A DNA stretch of 64,000 nt, taken from positions 320,001 to 384,000 of the forward strand of contig CM061106.1 of NCBI GenBank assembly GCA_030770545.1, in the 5' to 3' direction. Position 1 is the stretch's first letter; each line of letters opens with the position of its first letter. Of this stretch, positions 35,607 to 48,676 are shown one piece after another. Below the pieces are notes generated by a model. It saw nothing but the letters and a program-made list of their open reading frames with translations. It had not been told where the DNA came from and ran no database searches. The stretch comes from Macropodus opercularis. Its lineage: Eukaryota > Chordata > Actinopteri > Anabantiformes > Osphronemidae. The translations under genes and the position numbers were made by a program.

Positions 35607-36162
35607 GTACAGATTTAGCGACTGTTTCTGTTGTTGGAGACTTGTCATGAGTTTGGCAACTCTGAAGTTAAAGCTCATGTCAGAAAGTCGCCATGTTGGT
35701 AAAACTGACTCTAGTTCTACTGAAACTCTACTGACACAACATGGAGGAGAAAGTCTGTTCATCACATCCTGACGAGGTTTAACAAGCGAGCAGCAGATTT
35801 GTGCTGTTTGACGAACTAACTAACAACAGTTAGTGTGAAAACAAAGAGTCAAATACTTCACCTTAAATGGAGGAAAATCACTGAAAATCACTGCGTCACT
35901 GAGCCGCTGGTCGCATTTCCGTGGTCAAATCAGCCGTCACTGGATTTTAGGTGCGAGATTCGTGCGATAATTACGGTAACAGTGTTGCAATCGCTTGTAA
36001 GAGCTGAGAGACTGAAACTACAATATAACAGATAGAGCTGATGAATGTGATCATCTTACTAATAATGAAAAATATAATAGGACATAATTGACTGTGTACG
36101 TTTAGAAATATTCACTAATGAAACGGATTAAGAAAACGAAAATTACCTATTTTCCAGATTTA
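35607..36162 (-). repeat. Right arm of a large imperfect inverted repeat
   Basis: Partner of 32642-32985. The arm is split by a segment (35688-35883) that is instead in direct orientation with 32999-33180. Confidence 0.85.
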
Positions 36163-37333
36163 AGATTAAAAAAACCCTTAAGTCTTGAGTAGTGGATTAC
36201 TCAAAAAGTACACAGTAAAATCAGTTGATACTTAGTGTGGTAGTACTCTATGAAGTACTCAGTAGTACTATGAAGGTGATCTACTAAGTAGAGGAACAGG
36301 TTTTATTCAAACCCAAAGTCTAGAAATAAATCTCTGTTTTACTCATTGTATGATACTTGAGTAGTGGATTACTCAAAGTACACAGTAAAATAACTTCATA
36401 CTTTGTGTGGTAGTACTCTATGAAGTACTAAGTAGTACTATGAAGGAACGATGATCTACTAATTAGAGGAACAGTTTTTTTTTAAATCTTAAATCTGGAA
36501 AATAGGTCATTTTCGTTTTCCTAATCCATTTCATTCCAGCGTCGTTCGCTCATCCTTCGTTAAGCCGCGCTTTAAAAATGTTGTGCGCCCGTATTCTAGG
36601 GTTTACAGCAGAGCAATAAACGCGGTGGAAGCTACTTTCTGTTTTCACAATAAAACGTCTGATCTGCTCTAGGCATGTAATACTGAAAATACTGTATAAT
36701 TTGAATAGTTTGATGTTGGATAAAATGACTTTGGTGCATAATGTCAGGCCCAGACTAATATCTCCTTGTTCTAGAGCTACTGTCCTCTCACCTCACAAAC
36801 AACTGTGGACTTTTACTGCATGGTTTATGATTTATTACTTATTAAACATCTAGCTCAAGAACCTTGATCCAAACCATGAGCAACAATGCAGAAATACAGT
36901 CAGCAACTGCTTTTATTAACATGACAGAAAACCTTTCAACATTTAACCGGTTCATGAAAAGCCCTAAGTACAGGAATCACTTACACAGACATTGATTCCA
37001 ACCTGAGGACACAACCCTCTATTTCACATCCTCTGTTTCCTGCTGCCTCACAAACTGATGACTAACATATAAATCTGATCAGTTTACAGAGAAATCAGAG
37101 AAAAACCAAAAGAAACCTGAAAGTCTGAACATCCTTTCAGATGTTTCTGTCAGTTCAGCTACTGATCATTAACTGTCTCTAGTTCTACTGAGATTCTACT
37201 GACACAACATGGAGGAGAAAGTCTGTTCATCACATCCTGATGAAGTTTAACAAGAGGAACAAACTCACAACATTTGGTGTCAAAATAAATAATAATAACA
37301 CTAAAGTCAAATACTTCACCTTTCTTTCAGAGA
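36163..37333. other. Repeat block upstream of the minisatellite
   Basis: Two direct copies of a segment with 'tggtagtactctatgaagta' (36206-36300 and 36376-36480), also at 32560. It further holds copy 2 of the 33635-33760 repeat and copy 3 of the 32999-33180 repeat. No gene. Confidence 0.6.
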
Positions 37334-38831
37334 AAGAGCTAACACTACTGGATAGACCACAACACTAAGAGCTAACGCTACTGGATAGACCACAACACTA
37401 AGAGCTAACGCTACTGAACAGACCACAACACTAAGAGCTAACACTACTGAACAGACCACAACACTAAGAGCTAACGCTACTGAACAGACCACAACACTAA
37501 GAGCTAACGCTACTGAACAGACCACAACACTAAGAGCTAACACTACTGAACAGACCACAACACAACACTAAGAGCTAACACTACTGAACAGACCACAACA
37601 CAACACTAAGAACTAACACTACTGAATAGACCACAACACTAAGAGCTAACACTACTGAATAGACCACAACACTAAGAGCTAACACTACTGAATAGACCAC
37701 AACACTAAGAGCTAACACTACTGAATAGACCACAACACTAAGAGCTAACACTACTGAATAGACCACAACACTAAGAGCTAACACTACTGAATAGACCACA
37801 ACACTAAGAGCTAACACTACTGAACAGACCACAACACTAAGAGCTAACACTACTGAACAGACCACAACACTAAGAGCTAACGCTACTGAACAGACCACAA
37901 CACTAAGAGCTAACGCTACTGAACAGACCACAACACTAAGAGCTAACGCTACTGAACAGACCACAACACAACACTAAGAACTAACACTACTGAACAGACC
38001 ACAACACTAAGAGCTGACGCTACTGAACAGACCACAACACTAAGAGCTAACGCTACTGAACAGACCACAACACTAAGAGCTAACGCTACTGAACAGACCA
38101 CAACACTAAGAGCTAACGCTACTGAACAGACCACAACACTAAGAGCTAACGCTACTGAACAGACCACAACACTAAGAGCTAAAACTACTGAACAGACCAC
38201 AACACTAAGAGCTAACACTACTGAACAGACCACAACACTAAGAGCTAACACTACTGAATATACCACAACACTAAGAGCTAACACTACTGAACAGACCACA
38301 ACACTAAGAGCTAACACTACTGAACAGACCACAACACTAAGAGCTAACACTACTGAACAGACCCCAACACTAAGAGCTAACACTACTGAACAGACCACAA
38401 CACTAAGAGCTAACACTACTGAATAGACCACAACACTAAGAGCTAACACTACTGAACAGACCACAACACTAAGAGCTAACACTACTGAATAGACCACAAC
38501 ACTAAGAGCTAACGCTACTGAATAGACCACAACACTAAGAGCTAACACTACTGAATAAACCACAACACTAAGAGCTAACACTACTGAACAGACCACAACA
38601 CTAAGAGCTAACACTACTGAATAGACCACAACACTAAGAGCTAACACTACTGAATAGACCACAACACTAAGAGCTAACACTACTGAACAGACCACAACAC
38701 TAAGAGCTAACACTACTGAATAGACCACAACACTAAGAACTAACACTACTGAATAGACCACAACACTAAGAGCTAACACTACTGAATAGACCACAACACT
38801 AAGAGCTAACGCTACTGAATAGAACACAACA
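37334..38831 (-). repeat. 33-bp minisatellite, about 45 units (inverted relative to copy A array)
   Basis: Tandem 'acactactgaatagaccaca' units of 33 bp, the reverse complement of the array at 3999-4765. Both arrays start with the same variant ('gtgttgtagtg' before the first 'ctattcagtagcgttagctc'), so they share an origin. Minus-strand frames of 80, 127 and 309 codons are open only because the unit is 11 codons long. Three units carry a short 'cacaaca' insertion (37559, 37602, 37968) that breaks the frame. Confidence 0.95.
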
Positions 38832-41800
38832 CTACAACACTGGGGGAATAGATCATCATCATCACTGTCCTCACTCATCCAGGTAACTTGGCTGAGCAGA
38901 TCCTGAAAGGAGAACGATGCATATTAACCTAAAAGCCACCACAGTCTGTTCCACAGGCTTCCTTTAGGGAAGTCACTTCTATTTGCTGTCAGGCTTTATT
39001 TTTACCTGGGCAGTAAGTAAACTGTCAGCGTGTGGAGGAAATGATTCCTGCTGTGTCAGGCCTTTCCTTGAGCAGAGTCCACACCTTTGTGTTGTTGAGC
39101 CTCTTTCTGATCTGCTTTACCTGCTGTTACTGGTGGTAAATCCCAGGAAAACCAAGGTTGTTTATTCCGTGTGTCACTCAAGGCTCATCACCATCAACGA
39201 AACGTTTTGCTTTTATGTGACGGGCTCTGTGTCTGGGATCAGTTGGGGAATGTTGGTGAGACTGTTTGATAAAGTTATATGAATATGAGCCCGAACTGAA
39301 TATGGGAACGTGGGAAAGTTCCATTGGCCTGGGCCAGATCAACCCAGGTGTGAATTTCACCTCGAGCAGAGGCCTGAGTTTATAAGAAATCACGGTGAAA
39401 AGCGCTTTTCTGTGATAAGTGAGTCTAGACTGAAATGTGTTGAATATATGCAAATGAATGAATGAAGCTTCATTTCACCAAGAAATTGATTAGTTGAAAC
39501 AATTAGGCCCCGATGATAAAAGTTGAAGGAGCTGGAAAGTTATAGGGAAACTCGTGTGGACCCCAGAGGGTCACATGTCATTTGAAACCATTAGAGTGTT
39601 GTTGCAGCAGGATCCTGCTCTGGCTCTACCAGACTATGAGAACACGTCACTAGTGTGTGTCTGGTTAAACAGACATGAACGGGTCTAAAGGAGGAGTGTG
39701 GCAACGTGTGTGTAGCTCATAGCATGTTACTCTATGGTTCCACTGCTGGTTGAAGTTCATTGAGGCAGAGTTAAAAATAACAGTATTACATTGAACGATA
39801 AATGTCGTTAAAGCAGCCGCGCTGCAGAATGAAAAATGGAAAATAGTGACTGTGAGAAGCCTGGGAAAAAAATTGTGTCTAGTGGGCAGATACCATATCA
39901 GATCAGGAAGATACAATAAAACACAACAGTAAGGTAGAGCTATGGAAGCGTGTGTGTGTGTGTTTATTACTTTGTGTGGTCGTGGACCCCACACAAATGA
40001 CTTCGATTTCAGTGAAAAGAAGCTCAAATAAATGCCCTGTCAAAGTTTCAGGGTGGACCCCACACTACTCAGGAGGAGGAGGAGTAACTCAGTGCTGCTG
40101 ACTAGTGGCAGAATGTGGTAATGCCTCAAAACACACCACTTCAGAATACACACTGCTCTCAACTGAGCATGATTAGCTGCTAAATTTAAAGTAATAAATC
40201 AAGCTAATGGTTTTATCAGATAATGGACCAGGACATATTGGATTTGTGTTTAATATTTACCAGTAATATTTAAATATCATTTTTTAGAACCTAAACCTTT
40301 GATTAGTTGCACATCACCAGTGTTTTTGTCTGTATATGTTTAGCCAAAAATAAAGTCTATAAAATTAGTCAGGCAGATGATATAACAGAGAGATTAGCTG
40401 ATAAGCTAACCGCTAAAACATAAAAGTACTTGCATTTATGTATCCTGACACGTCTGGTGGGCGGAGCTGTGGAGTCAACAGAGCCAAGTAATACATTATC
40501 ACCACCCATGCAAAATGTGCTCATTAGTCAAAACAAGCGACCCCAGCAAGGATTCGCACAGAACGGAGAGAACATTTAAGAAGCACAAGGTGAAGACAGG
40601 ATCTTCAAATGGACAAACTGGTGTTGATGCAAAGGCGAGTTATGCCTACACGTAGATTACTTCAACACTAAAACAAATATGACGTCCCAAAAATGGCACA
40701 ATCATTATTTTGACCTTAATGGCTAGTTAGAGCATGCTAGCAGCATGCTAAACTTAGCTAGCTAGCTAATTCAAAAGCTAGCTGATTCAAAATGTAACTT
40801 CTGTTTATTCTACTTGAATCAATAAAAGCGTATAATGATAACTATACAATAAACACAATTATACATTTTTGATTTATATTATATCTGGATAAGCAGCATT
40901 TGAATTTAATGACACGGTGGCAAACAGTAACATCGTGGCCCTTGCTTGGCTACAAGACTTAGGTAGTAGCTCAATATACAGTTATACAACACATTTCAAC
41001 TGCTACACTACAGGTGGTTCATTTTCAAGGTCGCTCTATGAATCAGTGAAGGTAGTTTGAATTTCTCTGGCTGTAATGAAATGCAGAATTGAAAGAATAG
41101 TGGTAAGAATAGTTTTTGCATATCTGAATATTTTCACTATTTTTATATTTCAGACTAATGTATAGCAATAAATTCATAGCATATTATTTTAGCAAATACA
41201 GTAATTATAAAAACTATTCACTAGGCTTTACACTAAATTTATTAGAACATGTGATTCTGATGCTTCACATTCAATTAAATTGTTTTATGTGTTTTTAAAT
41301 ATATTGTTAAGCTAAATGTAAGTAAATAATATTGTGCACATTCTTCATTATTGATCACCAAAAACAGTCTAATATAATATAGTCCTGTCCTGATTGTTGA
41401 TGTTGATTATGCTCTTCAGGTAAAGGACAAGGACAAGTCTGAGGAGTCCAGACCATCAGAGGAAGTTCCTCAAACATCATGTGTCTCCAAGATGCAGGTT
41501 CTACTTCATGGCACAATTTATCAAAACGTTAACAGTGTTAATAGTTGTAAAGCAACATTAGTCTAAGTCAGGGTGTTTCTGAACATATAGCCAAGCTGAG
41601 CTGCACTCACAGTTCATTTGGCCACATGAAACCACTTCCTCTCTCACACACACTTGTCAGGTCTCTTATCTTTGTGGGGTTCAGATAAAGTTGTAGGTAA
41701 ATAATAATGTGCACTTCAAATCAATGTAATACTCATTGATTGACCTCAAACATAATACAGTCCCCTGTGTAATACATATATATTAATTTATGCCCAAATA

Positions 41801-42360
41801 TTTATTCTCAGTCATACCAGCGTGTGGCCACAGGTAAATTTAGTGCTGTCATCAGCCTGTTCGGACTCTGTCAGTTCTGTCTCGCTGAGGGGTCGCTGTG
41901 TTTGCAGCTGCCTTTCTCACTCTATTGGTTTCTAGGGCATAAGGTCCCACTGCAAGTAGCTGCATGAAGACTAGGAGGCAGCGTAGGAAGGTTTGGGGAA
42001 GGTCGTTAGTGGGAAACGTCTCATTTCTTTAGTGCACGTTGGACCAACACTGTCCTGTGACGGCTGATGTTGGAGGGTTGGTTCAAGAAGTGATGAAAGG
42101 AGACGATTAAACAAGCTGGAAGAGGAAAAGTTGGAGTTGGACTCAAAAATGAGAATCAGCTAAATGACCTGGTAATGCTGACACTAATGCTTAGTCTGAG
42201 GCCTTGGTCTCTGGTCTGGTTCAATTCCATGCGATTAGTTAGTTAGTTGCCTGTCAGCAGCGTTTTTGCTCCTGGAAGGAGTCAAACAGTCGCATGTGGA
42301 ATGTGAATTCATCCAAACACTTCACTAGATGGTTTCCAGCTGTAGATGACAACCTGCAAA
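38832..42360. other. No gene recognised; one dispersed repeat
   Basis: Mostly AT-rich. Bases 39327-39475 match the dispersed repeat at 20583-20745. A stretch at 41420-41494 has exon-like edges but no recognisable product. Confidence 0.45.
39327..39475 (+). repeat. Dispersed repeat, copy 2
   Basis: Direct-orientation partner of 20583-20745; see there for shared words. No coding content. Confidence 0.8.
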
Positions 42361-42584
42361 GACTGGTGTGATCTGACGGTGCTTGAACCGTTGAAGCAAA
42401 GCGAAGCGTGATCTGAGTGACCATGGAGGACAGTATGTCTGGAGCAGCTCAGAGAGGTTTGGTGGTGAAGGAGCAGCCAGTGAAGAGAGGATGGAAATCA
42501 GGGAGATGTGCTCCTGCCTGCATGTGCCAGTGTGAACCAGTGAACCAGAACCTTGAACCAGAGCATGTCCGTGAACAGACTTAC

Positions 42585-42686
42585 CTCTAGTGGGCTGCTG
42601 ACCTGCAGGCTCACCCATTTCTGTTTCTGAAGCAGCAGCAGCCTGGGACACGTCTGCAGGCTCCACGTCCTCCCTGCTTGCAACAT
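42585..42686 (-). CDS. Candidate internal exon, unknown gene (copy B only)
   Basis: 102 bp open on the minus strand, flanked by an acceptor (tcattgcag) and a strong donor (CTAGAG|GTAAGT). It would encode 34 residues rich in Glu, Ala and Gln, starting 'VASREDVEPADVSQ'. No domain is recognised and no neighbouring exon could be tied to it. The surrounding 290 bp are missing from copy A. Confidence 0.3.
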
Positions 42687-43819
42687 CTGCAATGATTACA
42701 AAATCAAACATGAAACAGAGTCACATTTTGAAAGGACCCGACTCTAAAGCATTTTATTGTTGTGATATTCTTCTCTCAGCTTCAGCGTCAGTTAAACAGT
42801 CTCCTCTTCAATATTCATCCACAGATTCCTCTTTGCAAATACACCACAGCCTGTGAACAGACAGAAATATTCAATGGAACGAGTCTGGATGAAACATAGT
42901 TGGACAGACACACACATGCACACACTGACCCACATACACCTCCTACGCATAAAGGACTTGATCTGTTACCTAAAGGGGTTGAAGTATTTCACCTGCAGCT
43001 TAAATGTGTTATCGCTTCCTGGAGTAACTTAGTGAAGGACGTCTTTAGTTGGTGGATCCTTTATGACATAGCAAAAACATAAAATATAGTTGTTTTATAT
43101 AAAACGCAACACATCACAGCCTGTAACCAGCGGCAACACATGCTCGCTTTGAAGGCAGCAGATGATCTTTACAGGATTCTTTCATTCATTTCAGGATTCT
43201 TTTGACGAATTTCCATCCTTTGTGAAAACTATTAAAGCTGGTTTAACCAGATCAGCCTAACGTGACCTAAAGGCTGTTTTAATGAGGGGCCAAGTGCTTG
43301 TCAGTGTATTATACATAGTCATATTGCATATGTAACCATACCATGTACTGTAAATAAACATTCAGTTCACTGCAGAGTCTTGTATTTGTATTAATAGATG
43401 ATTATCTGCCGCTTGACTCTTAAGCAGCTGCTTTGAAAACGTGCATGTGATCAGTAACACGATGCTGAATCATTCAACAGTCACTACGGACACGACTCAC
43501 TTCAATTGTGCAACATATCCATCAGCCTGACGGCTCATTAACTTTGACGCCATGTCTTTCAGCTGATATGTACACAGCTCTATACAGCAAAGATGACGTT
43601 GGAGAGGCTGGTGCTCACCCATCTCCATGTCTAGATGTTCGACTGGGCTGGTCACACAACACGGACGCACTTACAGGACAGAGCAGACTCTTCCTGCTGA
43701 GCAGACGGAGGTCAGGGAGAGCAGGGCACTGAGCTCCACTCAGTGCAGGAGGTGGGAGGAAGGAGGACGGGAGCCAAGCTGTCGTCCTGGCTGGAGAACC
43801 TCTCATCTCTAAGCAGCCA
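42687..43819. other. Copy-B counterpart of 66-1199, no gene recognised
   Basis: Collinear with the left end of copy A apart from small indels. No exon seen. Confidence 0.5.
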
Positions 43820-44070
43820 CATCCAAGGTCTTTTCTCCTGCTGCTGTGAGACTCTACCCCCAGAGCTGCTCAGTCAACCACTGAACATTATGTTACTGCT
43901 GCCAGTCTCTTTAAAAGTGGCTTTGAACGGTGCAATGTTATTACTACACCATGGTCTTTACTACTACTGTTATTAACTGCACATACTGGACTCTTTCTGT
44001 TGCTGAACTGCTGCAACCAGGAAATTTCCCCACAGCGAATAAAGGTTCATCTCATCTTGTCTTAGTATAA
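43820..44070 (+). mobile_element. LINE 3'-end-like tail (copy B)
   Basis: Partner of 1200-1432, same 'aatttccccacagcgaataa' end. Confidence 0.45.
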
Positions 44071-45831
44071 TACTACTACTAGTTCTACTACTACTTCCCT
44101 ACAACTAGTACTATTACTGCTACAATACTACTAATATACTTTTATTAGTAAGCAGCTTCGTTAGCGCGACACAAGAGACAAAAGGTAAAACATGAACATT
44201 GAGTCACTGTTATTTGTTCCTCCATGGAAAGAATGAGTTAATTTCATAGAATGAAACAGGTCCTTTTGTTTTTACAGCCTATGTGTCATAATAATCATAT
44301 GCACATTACTTCCTGTCTGGTTGACAGATATGACAGTGACTGTTGTTGGAAATTCCAAAGGCTTCATTTAGATGAAACTATGCATTTGTGGTCACAGTGA
44401 TGATGGACCAACCACAGGCTACGGTTGGTTTATAGGTGAACTCATGTCCTCAGGGGCTTTGACATGTTTAAACCTTTGTATCATCTGTGAGTGTCATTGA
44501 ATTTGTTCATAATTATTTTATACAGATATTAACATGTTGTACTGTTGATGTTTTAAAATGTCTAATAAATATTCAGGTGTGTTTTGGGAGATGATTTAAT
44601 AATAATATTAGTTAGAGCAGGAGAAAGACACAGCAGAACACGTTACTGTATAATAGACCATATTACGATAGATCCTATTTACACACAGCTGTGAAAAATG
44701 AATGAGTGAGAATAAGCATCACTGAAACTAAATATAATTATGATGATGAGTCCTGAGCAAAACACTTTAAATCTACATTAACACAGGTTTAGATCAGAAA
44801 CATATAAAAAGAAAAAAAAAACTCTAACTCTACAATTTGGTAGAATTTCAGGTTGTAAATGCCAATTTTTTCTCAACGCATCCCTTCAAAGAAGTAAAGA
44901 AATAAAAGGCCAAGTTATAATTTCCTTCAGGTTTAAATGTGCGTCAGTACAACTACAACAGATTCTGGCTTTGGAAACTAGAAGGAGCTTCCAGTGACAC
45001 CGAGCTCAATGATGTAGCTGTTACCATTCAGGAGCTGCAGACATTTACATCTGGCCTTTTACAAACGTCTGCACTAGATGGTTAAAAGGTTCAAACAGAG
45101 AGATGGAGACGCTGTGAGGTCAGAGGTGAATAGTGGAGTCAGTGCAGGGACCAGAACCACAAGGTGGAGGGAGAACCGGCCCCAACATCCATCACAATGA
45201 GTTGACGTCTGCATTGAACGATGCTCAGTAAAAACACTGTAAACATATAAACGTAGCCGCGTCAGAAAAACAAGGAAATAGAAGCAAAGGCTGTTGATTC
45301 TAAATGAAAAGGTTTCAACTCTCTCTGGCGAGTAAACAGTAGTTCCTACATTATCCAGCGAGTGGCGCTGTAGCTCTATGGCTGATGGCAGCGCTCGCCA
45401 CAAAACAAGACGCAGACGTGACGTCATCAGCCAGTGACAGCGTTTCCTGTAAACAGTGAAAATCCGCTGAAGGACTTTCTGAGTGTAAACACAATCTCAG
45501 CTGCTGTTGGTTCATCCTGTAATGAGTCAAAGTGAGATCAGCGTGTGATGGTTTCGGTTTGTGTGCGTTGACGGAACGTGGTGCTTTCAAGGACCTACCG
45601 CCACGACGGGAAACAACAGGCAGCGAGACGACGTAAGTGTTGAAACGAGTCCATTGTTCAACGTGAGCGACTGGTTGGAAGGAGTTTCTGACTTTGTGCA
45701 TTGATTCGTCCAGAAGGAGATGAAATCGGTCCAAGTGTCTGAACTTCGTTCTTCACTAAGGACTCGCTGCAGCATTTTGGAGTCAGTTCATCACTTTCCC
45801 CTTATTTTTCCTCCACAGTGACAGGACTGAA
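44071..45831. other. Upstream region of zinc-finger gene B
   Basis: Includes the empty site of the solo LTR near 44355 and the probable 5'-UTR exon (about 45375-45635, donor GTAAGT). The intron is only about 0.18 kb here because the minisatellite block is absent. Confidence 0.5.
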
Positions 45832-48676
45832 ATGGATCATTACACGTTGGAAGGGAAAACAGAGGACACAGACCTTTATCAAGACCAGTCCAAGAGCCAT
45901 GCGGAGCAGCAGGAGCCGAGTTTACCAGAACAGGACGGGTCCACTAATGGAATTAAGGAGGAGCAGCAGGACCCGAGTTTAACTGAGCAGCACTGGTCGA
46001 GTAGCGGAATTAAGAAAGAGCAGCAGGACAACGACCACGATGGAGCCACAGACCAACAGGTCGGTGCTGATCAGTTCACCGCTAAAAGCCTGAACATGAG
46101 CCTCAGGCTCCGTCTGTCACCAGAACAAAGTGGTTGGTGTCAAACCTAGGAAGCAGTTTAGTCTTTGTCGGGCTGCAGACGTGGTGGGAGCCAACATGGC
46201 GGCTTTTCCCCGATGCTTTAGTGAAAACCCAGCAACGAGTGTGGCTGTAGAACAGGGGTGTCCAAACATTTTGCAAACAGGGACAGATTTGGTGAGGTGA
46301 AAATGTGTGGCCTCCACTGAAGGAGCTGCTCAGAGCCTCCACTGTCTGGTGCAGTGAGAAGCATCGTCCATGATGGACGTCAGCTTGGCCACGTCCTCCT
46401 CCAGAGTCCGGTGGAGCCAGGACAGAACCTCCTGAGCAGCTGGTGGAGTCTCTTTGTGTCCTGCTGCCTGCTCCCCAGCAGACACAGAGTCACAGAGTCC
46501 TCACAGAGGCTGCTCCCTGCAGAGGAGTCAGTCTCAGCAGGTGGAGCCACGTTGGTCCTTCTAGTGCAGGACGTCACTGTTGTGAGTCCAGTCCAGTTCA
46601 CGGTTTAGACCAGGTTCTTCAAACTGTCCACTGTCTCCATGTCTGAGTCCTGGATGCTCACCGGTGACTGATGTGGTGGTTTCCTCTGGAAGTCAGTCAC
46701 TGTCAGTGTGTGGGGGTGGTGTAGCCGCAGGTTCTGGTCCTCACCAGCCGTCCCTGCTCCTCTGCTCTGTCCGTGGCCAGAGATGCTCTTCAGGCCTCTC
46801 ACACATCTCTGATCTTATTCTGCTCCAGCTTCCTCCTGTAGCTGTTCTTGGCCTGATCTTGTGTTTGAGTTTGTGCTGAGCTCTCCTCTGCTCCTCTCTG
46901 TCCCCTGAGTTAAAAGCCCTCCTCCTTCAGCAGGCCTTTAAGTTCAGGGGTCACCCAGGGCTTGTTGTTAGAGAAGCACCGTGTTCTCTACACAGAAGCT
47001 GATGTAGTCTGTGATGCAGTGGCTCAGGCTGTTGATGTCTCTCCATGACAGCTGCAGAGTGTCTCCCAGTCCGTGGGAACAAACACAGACAAATAAATCT
47101 GTTCCTCTATCAAGTAGGTCTTCACTCATTCATTTCATTGTTCACTCCTCTAAGCAAACTCTTGCTTTTTGTCAGGACAAAGTTTCTCCACCACTTCCAT
47201 CACATCGTTGCTGAGTCCCCCTCAGTAGAAGGTTGGCAGTGCTTGGCAGCCAGCGTTGCCACCTCATACCAGCCTTTGTGGCCTTTTCATTTGACTCACG
47301 AGCTCTTGTGAAAACGCGCTGCTGTGCCGCTAAACAGCTTCAGTAGGTTCCGTTTTCTGCAGTTCGTTCCCAGTTAGCTTGTCGTAGTCAGCATGTTTCT
47401 CTGGTGGAGCCTCTTGATGTTGAAGTCATTGAAAACAGTCTCTTGGCAAAGCAGACAGAAACAGTTGGAAACGGTCAGAATGTGTCCATTGGGTTCAAAT
47501 GTTGTAGTTTTACTCTGTGTTGTGTTGTGGTGTGTGTCCATAAAGTGGTTCTGAGCGGCACCGTGAGGGTAAGTGTTTGGACATACCTGCTGGAAAAGCT
47601 TTGACTAAACAGTGATGATCCCAGAGGAAACGTTAGAACATACGTCCAACGATGCAGCAGCCAAATCTGGTTGAAGCAGCTTGAACAGGATAGAAAAGGA
47701 GAACGAACTTCAACAAAGGAGGAAAGAAACAAGTAAATATTTCAAATAAAACATCAACTTGAAGTTGAGGCGCATGTAAGATGGTCAGAGACACACGTCT
47801 AACACCAACCACAGCCTCACTACGGTTGGACAGAAGCTGTCTGACGTGGTATTAATGGCTTTTTTATGTTTATATTGTATTTGTATGTAGACAAACCTGT
47901 GACAACAGTCATCACACTAGCAACCAGTTAAAATGGAGGAAGGTTGACTCACCCTTTGTGTTGTGTGTCGCACTGAGCATAGAGAACAGAATGAAGTGTG
48001 AAGAGTTTGTTTGTGGGTTTGAGAGAAAATCATGGACAATCTCAAGGCTACAAGTCCATCTCCAGAGATCTGAACGTTCATCCAGAGGTTTACTTGTTCA
48101 CACAGAATTAATTGTGGTTCTATCACAGTTCAGCATTTGATCTTTACCTAATGTCGAACTATGTTTCACCCTGATTACATTTAGCTTCAATTTTAACGCT
48201 TTTTTTCTGTGAAGGCTTTCTATAAGGCTCCTACTTCTTTCTTTGACTCTGTCTGCTTCTTTGGTTCCAGTGCAGTTCCATCATGAGATTTAATTTTCTC
48301 CTCTATATCACTGTAGAAACCCAGAGGAAGAAGGACTTCAAGGCTGCATTTCTGTCAGCAATGTGACCAAGCCTTCACCAGACCATCAGAGCTAAAGAAG
48401 CATCAGAAGGTTCACTCTGAACAGAAACCATACAGCTGTGACCAGTGTGGAAAAGCTTTCACTACAAGATGTAACCTAAAGACCCATCAGCAGATTCACA
48501 CAGGAGAAAGACCGTACACCTGCAACGAATGTGGGGCAGCTTTCCACAGGTCAGACTCTCTGAAACTCCACTGTCGTATTCACACTGGAGAGAAACCTCA
48601 CTGGTGTGATCAGTGTGGAAACACATTCTCTTATTCTTCCAGCCTAACCAACCACAGGTGCCTCCACATTGGATAA
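45832..48676 (+). CDS. C2H2 zinc-finger protein, copy B (4 fingers)
   Basis: Two coding exons: 45832-46059 and 48317-48676, giving 195 aa with the same start, weak phase-0 donor (CAG|GTCGGT) and acceptor as copy A. The finger exon is exactly 84 bp (28 residues, one finger) shorter: it lacks the finger 'HWCKQCGKTFSHLSNLLTH' of A. Five residues differ in the first 76 aa from five replacement changes against one silent change. In finger 2 the residue at helix position 6 is Thr (Ala in A), a base-contacting position. The last finger has GNTF instead of GKTF. It is expected to be a nuclear DNA-binding protein with altered specificity compared with A. The intron carries the antisense LINE fragment. 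Confidence 0.85.
46360..47100 (-). mobile_element. Antisense LINE fragment (Rex1/L2-like), copy B
   Basis: Partner of 5560-6400 with the same minus-strand 'NNKPWVTPELK' and 'ISGHGQ' motifs in broken frames. It differs from A by internal indels around 46440-46720. Confidence 0.7.

Noticed and set aside
37316..38878. Long minus-strand frames (80, 127, 309 codons) in the 33-bp array as a repeat protein gene
   Set aside because: The unit is 11 codons, so frames stay open automatically; units with a 7-bp insertion break the frame, and the copy-A array reads differently. No start context or splice sites support a gene.
41420..41494. Possible exon encoding 'VKDKDKSEESRPSEEVPQ' with acceptor 'ctcttcag' and donor 'CAG|GTTCTA'
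   Set aside because: Low-complexity product, weak donor, no recognised domain and no neighbouring exon in phase.
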